Shown here piece after piece: positions 45,737 through 54,746 of a stretch of DNA of 64,000 nucleotides. Both the position numbers and the translations under genes were made by a program. Every line of letters begins with the position of its first letter. Position 1 is the first letter of the stretch. Source of the DNA: Bradyrhizobium commune (GTDB lineage: Bacteria; Pseudomonadota; Alphaproteobacteria; Rhizobiales; Xanthobacteraceae); contig NZ_CP061379.1 in the NCBI RefSeq assembly GCF_015624505.1, positions 6,448,001-6,512,000 of the forward strand. Direction: 5' to 3'. Below the pieces are notes generated by a model that was not told the origin of the DNA, made no database searches, and worked only from the letters and a program-made list of their open reading frames with translations.

Positions 45737-46927
45737 CTACGAATTCAGCATTTCCAGACAGTACCGAACCGTCAGTTCGGTTGTCGGAACAAGCAGGTTG
45801 TCCGACGCTCCGAAAGTCGGCGTATGCACGCCGGACTGATTGCCCCGTTCTTCGCTACCAAACCAGAAATAGATCGAAGGTACGCAGGCGGAATAGAAGC
45901 CGAAGTCATCACTGCCGCCGCCGGCGATCGGCGACTTCTTGTCGGAAAACTTGTCTTCGCCAACCGTCTCGACGACAAGTCGTCGAAAGCGTTCGACCAT
46001 GTCAGTATCATTTACGACAGGCGGCTCGCCCAATCTGTGGGAAAATTCCGCTTTCCCCCGGTGCATGGCGGCGACGCCTTCCGCTATTTCACGAACGCGC
46101 TGAACCAAGAGCGTTCTCCGCTCCGCACTGCTCGTCCTGATCGTGCCCGTCATGGCGACGGAAGGACAAATGATGTTCGTGGCCTCGCCCCCGGCGATCG
46201 TGCCGATCGTGATGATCGCACCATCGTCGAAAGGCATTTCGCGCGATACGACTTTCTGGACCTCGTTGATGAACGCGCCTGCCATCGCGATTGCATCCAC
46301 CCCGGCATGCGGCCTGGCGCCATGTGCCATCGTTCCGATGAGCTTGAGCGCGAATTGATCGGCTGACTTGGTCACTGCGCCTGCGCGTGCACCGTACACG
46401 CCGGCGGGCAGATCGGTCTTGACGTGAAAGCCGATGGCAGCATCGAACCCGCTGAGCAAGCCCTCTTCGGCCACCGAACGGCCACCGAGCGGCTCAGCTT
46501 CCTCGGCAGGTTGGAAAAACACGCGAAGCTTGCCGGAAAAATTCTCGCGCATCCGGTGGAATGCGAGCGCGGTACCCATGGCGATCGATGCATGCATATC
46601 GTGGCCGCAGGCGTGCATCAAACCGGGAACTTGCGAGCGGTAGGACAGGTCGTCTCGCGTTTCCTGGATCGGCAATGCATCGATGTCGCCGCGCACGGCG
46701 ACGGAACGCCGCGGTCCGTGCGCAGACCCTTCGATGTCGACGTAGAGGCCGGTGTTGTGAAACGTCTTCGCGCCCGAGAGTCCGAATCTCTCCAGAGTTT
46801 CGAGGATTCGTTGCCGGGTTTTCCATTCATTGTTGGAAAGCTCCGGCTCGCGATGCATGGCGTGACGCATCTCGATGATTGCGTCTTGCTCGACACCGGA
46901 AAGCAGGTTGTTCGCGATTGTTTTCAT
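45737..46927 (-). CDS. M20-family amidohydrolase
   Basis: 396 residues from the ATG at 46927 (GGGGAGGTGACA upstream). Metal ligands: HACGHDMH, PAEEAEPLGG, GFHVKTDLPAG and the late SDDFGFY; the lid has GTMAHGARPHAGVDAIAM. It is of the IAA-amino-acid/hippurate hydrolase group. After the DoeA-like step an N-acyl-diaminobutyrate would form, so this enzyme could replace DoeB (which is of another family) as deacylase; that is inference. Confidence 0.9.
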   Translation of the reverse strand: MKTIANNLLSGVEQDAIIEMRHAMHREPELSNNEWKTRQRILETLERFGLSGAKTFHNTGLYVDIEGSAHGPRRSVAVRGDIDALPIQETRDDLSYRSQVPGLMHACGHDMHASIAMGTALAFHRMRENFSGKLRVFFQPAEEAEPLGGRSVAEEGLLSGFDAAIGFHVKTDLPAGVYGARAGAVTKSADQFALKLIGTMAHGARPHAGVDAIAMAGAFINEVQKVVSREMPFDDGAIITIGTIAGGEATNIICPSVAMTGTIRTSSAERRTLLVQRVREIAEGVAAMHRGKAEFSHRLGEPPVVNDTDMVERFRRLVVETVGEDKFSDKKSPIAGGGSDDFGFYSACVPSIYFWFGSEERGNQSGVHTPTFGASDNLLVPTTELTVRYCLEMLNS

Positions 46928-47195
46928 TGTCACCTCCCCAAGGCGTCGCGTTGAAGCTCAGCTCCTGCGTAGCAGGCAAAGAGCGGCGGAAAGCACCGAC
47001 TCGTCTGGGTATGGCGCAGCAATGCTGCAACTTTTCTTGCCGACGCGCACATTTGCGGAGACATCTTCTTCCATGGTGGGCGCCAGTGCTGGAACGATCG
47101 ATTCCTCGCCAGGGGCGCCCAAAAGGCGCCCCAAGTCGAATACGCATGAGGATCCAAGTGTCGACGCTGGACCGATCCACTTGGGCTCGGAGCTG

Positions 47196-48245
47196 TCAGC
47201 TTCTCAGCTCCTTCGTCATCCTCTCTCCGAGCGCTGCGCCTTGCGCCATGAAGGCCTTCCAGTCGATCGGCCTCTTCAATGCCGCCCGCTCCCGAGAATT
47301 GATGAGGATGTCCGCTGCCAGATCGCCGAGCGCTACATCGGTCGTCGGTCCGTAGCGGAGCGCTTTCGGTACGGCAAGCATGCCTTGATCGGAAAGAAGC
47401 TGATTGATGTAGGCCAGCGCGGCCTCCTTGTTGCGGCAGCCGCGCACGATGTTCGTGTACGACGTGACGGCGTAGATGCCCTCTCGTGCGACAACCGTTT
47501 GCAACGGCGTTCCCGATTTCCGCGCCTCATAGGCTCGGCCGTCCCACAACGTCCCGGCCTGCGCCTCACCTTGTGTAAAGGCTTGCAGTTGCGCGACCGA
47601 GCTGGGAGGTGTCGCAACGATGTTGTCCTTGGCCGCGGCGATCAGTTTGAAAGCGGGATCCATGTTTGCCAAAGAGCCGCCATTGCCCTCGGCAAGCGCA
47701 AGCAGGACCATCCAGCCTGTATAGTTATTGGCGGGCATGGTCGAAACCTTCCCCTTCAAGTCTGGCCGCGCGATGTCCGAAAAGCCGGTCAGAGGCGGCT
47801 TGACCGTGTTCGCGTTGTAGACCGGCACGATCGACGCCACGCTGAACGGCGCACCGTAATCGCCGAATTCACGAAAACCCGGAAGCACGCGCGAAAGATT
47901 GGAGGCATCCGACGTGCCGAATGTCTCCAATATGCCTCCCGCAATGGCCTGAGGTATGAGCGGGCTGTCAGCCATCAAGAGGTCGATGTGAGGGCTGCTT
48001 TTATTGGAAAGAAGCTTTGCGATGTCGGCGGATGGGCTCGAAGGGATATATTCGATCTTGAGGCCTGTGCTTTCTTCGAGGGGCTTCGCCACGCCCTCGA
48101 TGAGAGCCTTGTCGTAAGTGCCTCCGTAGCCATTGATCCGAAGCGTCACGCCGGAAAACTTCTTCTGCTGAGCATGCACTGCCGGCGCTACGATGGCCGC
48201 CAGAGCCGATGCGGCACCTGCCGCGAGAAAGTCCCGTCTTCTCAT
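47196..48245 (-). CDS. Spermidine/putrescine-type ABC substrate-binding protein
   Basis: 349 residues. Twin-arginine leader MRRRDFLAAGAASALAAIV, then LRINGYGGTYDKALIEGVAKPLEESTG, the PotD/SBP_bac_8 pattern. The ATG at 48245 has GAGGAGG six bases upstream. Last gene of the four-gene importer operon; ligands of this group include polyamines, amino acids and amines. By context, ectoine- or diaminobutyrate-like. Confidence 0.92.
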   Translation of the reverse strand: MRRRDFLAAGAASALAAIVAPAVHAQQKKFSGVTLRINGYGGTYDKALIEGVAKPLEESTGLKIEYIPSSPSADIAKLLSNKSSPHIDLLMADSPLIPQAIAGGILETFGTSDASNLSRVLPGFREFGDYGAPFSVASIVPVYNANTVKPPLTGFSDIARPDLKGKVSTMPANNYTGWMVLLALAEGNGGSLANMDPAFKLIAAAKDNIVATPPSSVAQLQAFTQGEAQAGTLWDGRAYEARKSGTPLQTVVAREGIYAVTSYTNIVRGCRNKEAALAYINQLLSDQGMLAVPKALRYGPTTDVALGDLAADILINSRERAALKRPIDWKAFMAQGAALGERMTKELRS

Positions 48246-48313
48246 CAACTCCTCCTCTACTACTTTTGCTTTGCGAAAACTTGGCTGGCGTCGGGCAAAA
48301 TCTGCCCCGCACG

Positions 48314-49402
48314 TCATTGAATCGGGGGCACGAAGCGAAGGCCATCCGGGTCGATGGCGATATCGATCTGCTCCCCAGGGTTGGGCTTTTGGCCAACGGG
48401 AAACTGGGTATCCATGATCAGCTTGGAGCCGCCGACGCGAAGGTGGAGCCGGGTAAGGGCACCGTGATAGTCACTCGCCTCGACCACCGCGCGGCGCGCG
48501 GGTAGCCCCGGCATCTCGTCCGCCTTCTTCACGTTCTCCGGCCTGATGACGGCGGTAATCCTTCCTGCCTGCCCACAAGCTGGCAGGCTCAATCCATCGT
48601 CCGTTCTGAACTCTCTTCCGTCGAGACTCTGCCCTTCCAACAGAGAGCACTGTCCGATGAATTCGGCGACGAATCGCGTCGCTGGAGCATCGTAGATCTC
48701 CTCTGGACTGCCCACCTGCTCCACCGCGCCTTTGTTCATGACGACGATACGATCGGCCAGTGTGAGGGCCTCGTCCTGATCGTGAGTCACGAAAAGCGTG
48801 GTCATTTCCAGACTGCAGATCAGTTTGTGCAGGTCTTCTCGAAGACGTACGCGAAGCTGCGCGTCCAGATTCGAGAAAGGCTCATCGAGAAGAAGCACTT
48901 TCGGCTGAAGGGCAAGCGCCCGGGCAAGTGCGACACGTTGTTGCTGACCTCCCGAAAGCTCTCGCGGGTAGCGTTCGGCAAGGTGCTGCAGCTCCACCCG
49001 GCGCAGCATATCGCCAACGCGCTTCACCCTTTCCGATCGCTTCATGCCGATATTGACCAGCCCGTACTCGACGTTCTTGGTGACGGTCATGTGTGGAAAG
49101 AGAGCGTAGTTCTGAAAAACGATGCCGACGTCACGCTTATATGCGGGAACGCGCGTCACATCCTGGCCTTCGATCAGGATCTCTCCGCTCGTCGGCGAAA
49201 TAAACCCGGCCAACATGCGTAGCGTCGTCGTCTTGCCGCATCCTGACGGACCGAGAAGACACACCAACTCGCCGCGGCGAATCTCGAGCGAAAAGTCCGG
49301 CACAACCGTGTTTGCGCCGTAGTCCTTCCTCAGGTTGCGGAAGGACACGATCGTTTCGCGCCGCTGGCTGGACGCACGTGCATCTTGAACAAGAGTGTGC
49401 AT
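48314..49402 (-). CDS. Spermidine/putrescine-type ABC ATPase
   Basis: 362 residues: Walker A LGPSGCGKTT, signature [16 protein letters not shown], Walker B VLLLDEPFSNLD and a C-terminal TOBE-type regulatory domain (VAEFIGQCSLLEG; AVIRPENVKKADE). AAGGAGAAAC precedes the ATG. PotA-like motor of the 47.2-51.1 kb importer. Confidence 0.94.
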   Translation of the reverse strand: MHTLVQDARASSQRRETIVSFRNLRKDYGANTVVPDFSLEIRRGELVCLLGPSGCGKTTTLRMLAGFISPTSGEILIEGQDVTRVPAYKRDVGIVFQNYALFPHMTVTKNVEYGLVNIGMKRSERVKRVGDMLRRVELQHLAERYPRELSGGQQQRVALARALALQPKVLLLDEPFSNLDAQLRVRLREDLHKLICSLEMTTLFVTHDQDEALTLADRIVVMNKGAVEQVGSPEEIYDAPATRFVAEFIGQCSLLEGQSLDGREFRTDDGLSLPACGQAGRITAVIRPENVKKADEMPGLPARRAVVEASDYHGALTRLHLRVGGSKLIMDTQFPVGQKPNPGEQIDIAIDPDGLRFVPPIQ

Positions 49403-49410
49403 GTTTCTCC

Positions 49411-50211
49411 TTAAATGATGGACTTTGGTCCCGAGATGCGGTCGGCGATCAAAATGGCCACTAATGTGAAGACGATAACGACTGAGGACACGGCGGCAAC
49501 GAGCGGATCTACGGTTTGCTCGACGTAGGCCAATACCTGGACTGGAAGGGTGACATTACCTCCGGCGCCCAAAAAGACCGAGAGGCTGACATTTCCGAAG
49601 GATGTGACGAATGCGAACACACCAGCGGAAATTATTGCCGGCACCAGCAGCGGGATCGTTACTGTTCTCAAGATCGTCGCCGGTGTTGCTCGCAAGCTCA
49701 TTGCGGCCTGCTCGAGATTGCGATCGAACAACACCATGCCGGCCGATAGCGTGCGGACCACATAGGGAAGCGTCACGACCACATGTCCGATGAGCAGGCC
49801 AAGGAAAGTTTGACTTAGGCCGATCCAGACTTGCAGCTGCATCAACCCCAAGCCGAGGACCACCGCCGGGATTAGCAGCGGAGAGAGCATCAGACCTCGC
49901 ATTAGCTCTCGACCAGAAAACTCGTACCGCTCGATTGCGAAGGCTGCTGCGAAACCAAACAGAAGAGACAGCACTGTCGCGAGCGCCGCCACCTTCAGAC
50001 TCAGAGTCAATGAATCGATGAAGAGCGAGCTATCCCAGAACGCGTAGTACCAGCGCAGCGAGAAGCCGGTCGGCGGGAAACGCATCGCGTCCCCCGACGT
50101 GAAGGACGTCGCGACGACGATGACGGCGGGAAGGATGAGCGTAAGATATACGAGCACACGAACCAGCTTGCCCACCGCAGCCAATATTCTGTCGACAGCG
50201 TCACCGAACAT
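49411..50211 (-). CDS. Spermidine/putrescine-type ABC permease, PotC-like
   Basis: 266 residues, six spans. EAA loop LEQAAMSLRATPATILRTVTIPLL. It overlaps the PotB-like permease gene by 11 bases and is followed by the ATPase after 8 bases. Confidence 0.93.
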   Translation of the reverse strand: MFGDAVDRILAAVGKLVRVLVYLTLILPAVIVVATSFTSGDAMRFPPTGFSLRWYYAFWDSSLFIDSLTLSLKVAALATVLSLLFGFAAAFAIERYEFSGRELMRGLMLSPLLIPAVVLGLGLMQLQVWIGLSQTFLGLLIGHVVVTLPYVVRTLSAGMVLFDRNLEQAAMSLRATPATILRTVTIPLLVPAIISAGVFAFVTSFGNVSLSVFLGAGGNVTLPVQVLAYVEQTVDPLVAAVSSVVIVFTLVAILIADRISGPKSII

Positions 50212-51082
50212 GGAGGCCTCTCGTGAGCGGACGAATGATTGTCGCGTTCAGCGCCGCCATCAGTCCGAACCCTACGGCGAGCAGAATGAAAGCCATTGCG
50301 GCACCAAACGGCCAATTGGATGTGCTCAGGATTTGATCATAGATGAATCCACCAACCATTTGAGCACGTGGACCGCCAACCAATCGCGGAGTCACAAATG
50401 CAGAGACGGCCATGACGAAAATGAGTGACAATCCTGCCAGGATGCCTGGCGTCGAGAGAGGAATGATCACTTTGATGAACGTCCTCGCTCGATTTGCGCG
50501 CAGGCTGGTGGAAGCTTGCTCGAGAACGGGATCTATCTGCATGACGACATTCATCACCGAGAGGATCATGAACGGCAAGAACTGCTGAATCAGAACGATC
50601 ACGACTGCGGTACGATTGAAGAGAAGGTGCTGCGGACTCGACACGATGCCCAGCGACACGAGCAAACTGTTGATCAGTCCCTGTCGCCCTAGCAACACGA
50701 TCCATCCGAACACGACCACCACCAGGCTCAGCGTCAAAGGGACGATCACCATCAGCATGCGCAAGCGACGTTTGGCCGGTGGGTGGCGAGCGAGAGAATA
50801 GCCAACGGGGAAGCCAAGGATCAGGCAGCCAAGGCAGACGATCAACGCATACGCCACGGTCTCCCCAAGCACCGACAAGTACAGGGAGTCGCCAAAGAAC
50901 TTCGCATACTGAGCGAGCGAGTAACCTTCTGCTCCGATGGTCGTGTTGCCAGGATAGAAGCTTATCCGCAGGACGATGCCGGCTGGGATCAACAGAAACA
51001 CGAGAAGGGTCAGCGATGCCGGCGCCAAGAGTGGCAACCAGTATTTTTTTCCGCCTTCCGGCTCAGTTGCGGACGATTTCAT
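50201..51082 (-). CDS. Spermidine/putrescine-type ABC permease, PotB-like
   Basis: 293 residues, six spans. EAA loop LEQASTSLRANRARTFIKVIIPLS. GAGGACACGGC precedes the ATG. First gene of the importer operon; an AATCCTGCGCGA-type box lies about 150 bases upstream. Confidence 0.93.
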   Translation of the reverse strand: MKSSATEPEGGKKYWLPLLAPASLTLLVFLLIPAGIVLRISFYPGNTTIGAEGYSLAQYAKFFGDSLYLSVLGETVAYALIVCLGCLILGFPVGYSLARHPPAKRRLRMLMVIVPLTLSLVVVVFGWIVLLGRQGLINSLLVSLGIVSSPQHLLFNRTAVVIVLIQQFLPFMILSVMNVVMQIDPVLEQASTSLRANRARTFIKVIIPLSTPGILAGLSLIFVMAVSAFVTPRLVGGPRAQMVGGFIYDQILSTSNWPFGAAMAFILLAVGFGLMAALNATIIRPLTRGLHVR

Positions 51083-51640
51083 GCCGTGTCCTCGGAGAAG
51101 TCATTGAACCAGCGCTTATCCATCGTGCGTTGCACTCAGGTGCGCTTCCTGGCCGCCGTGGTCTCAATCGTCACGTCGCGACCGTCAGAGGTTAACCCCG
51201 TGAGATCGATGAAAATCTGTAAAATTGTTGGAAATCGCGCAGGATTTCTGCGCATATTTCAGGCCAGCGCAGCATTCAGGCTGAAATGCAGGCTCTGGCG
51301 CGAGGTGGAAAACGCTGGGCACATGCCGTCGAACAGTCGAAACGAGGCTGGGAAGATGCGATTGCCAGAAGCCGAAAATCCAGCGTCCGACCGCTCTTCA
51401 GCCAGTCTGGCGGAAGCAACTTTCGGGCCGGTTCAGGATTTTGGTTTCGAATGCATCAGAAAGTTGATGCGCGCTTGCGCGAGGTCCCCCTCCCGCGACG
51501 ATATCGTCCAGCTCGCCCTACGCCCAAAGCAGCGACGGGGCCCCGGACCACCCGTCGCGGTGAACCACCACTCCCCCACTCCCTCGAACCCAAGCACGGT
51601 CATCGACCGCACGAAAGCAACTACCCTTCGTGCCAAAGTT
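51083..51640. other. Promoter region of the importer, no gene
   Basis: 558 bases. Apart from the operator-like palindrome at 51231-51260 I see no gene: the frames here lack ribosome sites and recognisable domains. Confidence 0.5.
51231..51260. promoter_or_regulatory. Palindromic operator-like site GCGCAG-N5-CTGCGC
   Basis: GAAATCGCGCAGGATTTCTG followed by CGCATATTTC: inner arms GCGCAG/CTGCGC and outer arms GAAAT/ATTTC. The complement contains AATCCTGCGCGA, identical over 12 bases to 52439-52450 and like both arms at 43383-43416. It sits 149 bases upstream of the importer's first gene. Confidence 0.6.
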
Positions 51641-52342
51641 TCAGTCGAGGGCAGCAACGGTCGCGCGGCACAGGCTCACGATGTCGTAGACCGGCAGTCC
51701 GCTAAGACGACGGATGGCGGGCGCGACAATCGGGAATCCTGCGCACTCGAGCAAAATCGCAGCGATCTCCGGGTGCGCCGTGCGGAGGCGTCCAACACAT
51801 TTTTCCACGTCCGATTCGATGCTGGCAACGCTGGTCGCTGGCACGGGACGCTTCATTTCATTGTGCCAGAACTCTCCGCCTTCGATTCCGCCGATCACAA
51901 TTCGCCCGCGCTGCGCCGCGTTTTCGACACCGAGCAGATCCTCGCTGCAATGCGCAGAATCATACGTCAGCACCGCGATCTTCGCGGACGACGGCAGCTG
52001 GCGCAGCAATGTCGAAATCAATAACAGGCTCGACATCACCACGGGGACGTTCACTGCCGCCGCGATCGCCGCCTGATGCCGGATCGAAAAGCCGCAATTC
52101 GAGCTGATCGCGATGGCACCTCGCCCAACGAGACGCTGAGCCGCCCGAACATAAGGCAGCTCGAGCGAGGGATCGCCGCGGACGACGTTCTCGACCCAAG
52201 CCCCAGGTACCGTCTCGAAAATGATCGGGCACTCGAATGTATCGGGATGGCGTAATGACCCAAGGCTTGGCGCGGGGCGAGGAGCATCGGGCGGCAGACC
52301 ACGCTCGAGTTCCAGGATGCCAAGAGAGCGACGGCTTGCCAT
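51641..52342 (-). CDS. Aspartate/glutamate-racemase-superfamily protein
   Basis: 233 residues. Two catalytic cysteine positions: AISSNCGF and LLECAGFP, in the two alpha/beta lobes of the Asp/Glu/hydantoin racemase and maleate isomerase superfamily. GGAGG five bases before the ATG. It is upstream of the importer operon on the same strand but separated by 558 bases. May interconvert isomers of the imported compound; substrate unknown. Confidence 0.85.
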   Translation of the reverse strand: MASRRSLGILELERGLPPDAPRPAPSLGSLRHPDTFECPIIFETVPGAWVENVVRGDPSLELPYVRAAQRLVGRGAIAISSNCGFSIRHQAAIAAAVNVPVVMSSLLLISTLLRQLPSSAKIAVLTYDSAHCSEDLLGVENAAQRGRIVIGGIEGGEFWHNEMKRPVPATSVASIESDVEKCVGRLRTAHPEIAAILLECAGFPIVAPAIRRLSGLPVYDIVSLCRATVAALD

Positions 52343-52437
52343 GCGATCCTCCGGAGAGTTGCCCTAAGAATTGTCACGGGTGAGAGCATAGACAGGTTCG
52401 AAGCCGGCTTTTCGCCAATACTGCGCGGGTGGCGCGT

Positions 52438-52453
52438 AAATCCTGCGCGAAAT
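52438..52453. promoter_or_regulatory. CTGCGC-type box between racemase and MFS genes
   Basis: AAATCCTGCGCGAAAT, sharing AATCCTGCGCGA with the complement of 51235-51246. A second, looser copy, GAAATTCTGCGCAAGA, is at 52599-52614. Both lie in the divergent region between the racemase (minus) and the MFS gene (plus). Confidence 0.55.
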
Positions 52454-52699
52454 CGGGCATGGCAGCACTATTTCGACTCCATCTAGCTGGAGGCGACCAG
52501 AATAACTTTGGCCCCTTCGAGGGATCGATGCCGGTCTCTTGATGCGTACACATCGCGACGAAACGCCGGAATACGGCAAGCTTTCCCTGCAATAGGCCGA
52601 AATTCTGCGCAAGATGTCGGTATCGCTCCTACTTCCGCGGTTCATAGTGGAATAATCTCGGCCCAAGCGACAGCAATCGCCCGCCGATAAACCGGAGCA

Positions 52700-54391
52700 A
52701 TGCTGGCGTACTTCGTGAAAGATGACTTGGAAGTTATGAACAAGGTGATGCGTACAAATACGCACGCGATCTCATCGGCACAGTTTTCACCCCTCAAAAA
52801 TAGAACGTTCCGTGCCATCTGGCTCGCCGGACTGGTATCCGGGCTCGGTTGGCTGATCCAGACGATCGCCATGAGTTGGCTTATGGCGACAATCTCATCA
52901 TCGAACCTGATGGTCGCACTCGTCCAGGCCGCAACGACTTTGCCTCCGTTCCTCCTTTCGGTCGTTGCCGGCGCGATCGTCGACAACTTCGACCGCCGTA
53001 AAGTCATGTTGATTGCGCGATGCTTGATGACTGCAGCAGGTGCCACACTGACTACCGTGGTCGCCGTGGGCTTTCTCGATCCTTGGGTCATTCTTGGCTT
53101 CAGCTTTTTGGCTGGCTGTGGGATCGCGTTCAACGACCCTGCCTGGCAGGCCTCGGTCGGCGATATCGTAGACAGGCGCGATCTTCCTGCAGCCATCACG
53201 CTGACTTCTGTCGGCTTCAATACGATCCGTAGTATCGGACCAGCGCTTGGAGGCATCATCCTTGCTTCATTTGGGCCCCTTACAGCCTTCGCTGTCTATA
53301 CACTTTGCCTGGCTGTGCCATTGATCGTGGTATGGCGCTGCAGGTGGCAGGTTCGTACATCGTCTCTACCACGCGAGCCGCTGACCACTGCGATTTGCGA
53401 CGGCGTCCGTTTCGGTGCGATGTCAGCGGAAATAATGTCAGCAATTGTACGCGGCATCCTTTTTGGCTTGGCGGGAATCGCGGTACTCGCGCTCCTCCCT
53501 TTGGTCGTTCGTGACCATTTGCAGGGTGGGCCAGTCGCCTACGGAGCCCTGATGGCCGGCTTCGGCGGCGGTGCTCTTTTGGCCGGCTTCTTTTCCGGCT
53601 TCTTGAGGCGAATTTTGCCTGAGGAAGGTCTACTGAAATTGGCATGCTTCGCCTGTGCGGCATGTTCGGTATCGTTGGCGCTAACCTCTTCTTTTTCAGT
53701 GGCGGCGGTCGCTCTCACCTCGGGCGGGGCAGGATGGGTTATTGGCTGGTCCGGGACCAACATAAGTGTTCAATGGTCAAGCCCGCGCTGGATCGTCGGC
53801 CGCACAATCTCGATCTACTATGCACTGACGAATGGTGGCATAGCGATAGGCAGCTGGCTCTGGGGAGCGACAGCTGAAAACTATTCTTTGACAGCGGCGT
53901 TGGAAGGCTCGGCCGGAGCTTTGTTGCTTGTTGCCGCTATTGGCATCCTCTTGCCTATCCACGAGCGCGTTGAAGCTGATATTGCTCCTTCAGAAGCGGT
54001 TCATATCCCTGCGGTCGCTCTTGATCTGGAGCCGCGCAGCGGTCCGATCATGATCAAGGTCGACTATGTAATACCGCCGGAAAAACTGGAGGCTTTTTTG
54101 GGCCTGATGAGCCAGCGCCGCCGCGTGCAGAGTCGCATCGGCGCGCGCCAATGGACCCTGTTGCGCAACCTTCAAGACCCTTCTCGGTGGACCGAAACAT
54201 TTCGTACGGCGACCTGGGCCGATTATCTGCGGCTGAAGCATCGCCTGACAACCGCGGACAAACAACTCGATGAGCGCGTTTTTCAGCTGCACGCAGGCGT
54301 ACTTCCTCCATCGATAGATCTCTCGATCGAGCGACCGACAACACCAATTCGGAAGACCGTTCCATTGCGGCCCGATATCCCCCAGCTATGA
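52700..54391 (+). CDS. MFS_3 (EntS-like) exporter with C-terminal ABM-like domain
   Basis: 563 residues: about twelve spans in the first 430 residues (FRAIWLAGLVSGLGWLIQTI, DNFDRRKVMLIARCLMTAAG), then a soluble tail with VDYVIPPEKLEAFLGLMSQ and WTETFRTATWADYLRLKHRL, the antibiotic-biosynthesis-monooxygenase-like fold often fused to MFS_3 proteins. No strong ribosome site is seen at 52700; ATGs at 52736 and 52748 are alternatives. Probably exports a small siderophore-like or toxic compound. Confidence 0.88.
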   Translation: MLAYFVKDDLEVMNKVMRTNTHAISSAQFSPLKNRTFRAIWLAGLVSGLGWLIQTIAMSWLMATISSSNLMVALVQAATTLPPFLLSVVAGAIVDNFDRRKVMLIARCLMTAAGATLTTVVAVGFLDPWVILGFSFLAGCGIAFNDPAWQASVGDIVDRRDLPAAITLTSVGFNTIRSIGPALGGIILASFGPLTAFAVYTLCLAVPLIVVWRCRWQVRTSSLPREPLTTAICDGVRFGAMSAEIMSAIVRGILFGLAGIAVLALLPLVVRDHLQGGPVAYGALMAGFGGGALLAGFFSGFLRRILPEEGLLKLACFACAACSVSLALTSSFSVAAVALTSGGAGWVIGWSGTNISVQWSSPRWIVGRTISIYYALTNGGIAIGSWLWGATAENYSLTAALEGSAGALLLVAAIGILLPIHERVEADIAPSEAVHIPAVALDLEPRSGPIMIKVDYVIPPEKLEAFLGLMSQRRRVQSRIGARQWTLLRNLQDPSRWTETFRTATWADYLRLKHRLTTADKQLDERVFQLHAGVLPPSIDLSIERPTTPIRKTVPLRPDIPQL

Positions 54392-54480
54392 TTTCGAGGT
54401 CCAACCGGTAGCAGCGACGACATCAGTTGAACATCGGGGCCGGCCTCCCCTTCCCCTACCACTCGTCGGCGATCCCACTG

Positions 54481-54740
54481 ACTATTGGTCAGCTTCGATA
54501 TCTTGCTCGCCAACGCAAAAAGCTGGAGCGTGTCCAGCGAGATCTGGATCGTACGATCCAAGCCATCCTGGACGATGTGCCCGGCGCTCAGCACAAAGAC
54601 AAAATTGGTTGTCTTGATGCCCGCGAGGCAGACCTGACTGAGCTGCTGGCAAACATTGAAGAGCCACCGCCTCTTCTGCATTCGAACATGGCGGAGATCT
54701 ACCGCCGCGGCCACATGCGGCGTAAGATTCACACTGCCCG
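54481..54740 (+). pseudogene. Serine recombinase remnant
   Basis: The frame gives RKKLERVQRDLDRTIQAILD, LDAREADLTELLANIEEPPP and LLHSNMAEIYRRGH, the helical C-terminal region (…PPPLLHPNMAEIYR…) of large serine recombinases. The resolvase domain with its serine is missing and the end runs into the tail of the AraC gene. It marks a past integrative element. Confidence 0.65.
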
Positions 54741-54746
54741 AGCGAC

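Noticed and set aside
51286..51705. Plus-strand frame before the racemase gene
   Set aside because: Arg/Pro/Ser-rich, overlaps the racemase 3' end and has no domain.
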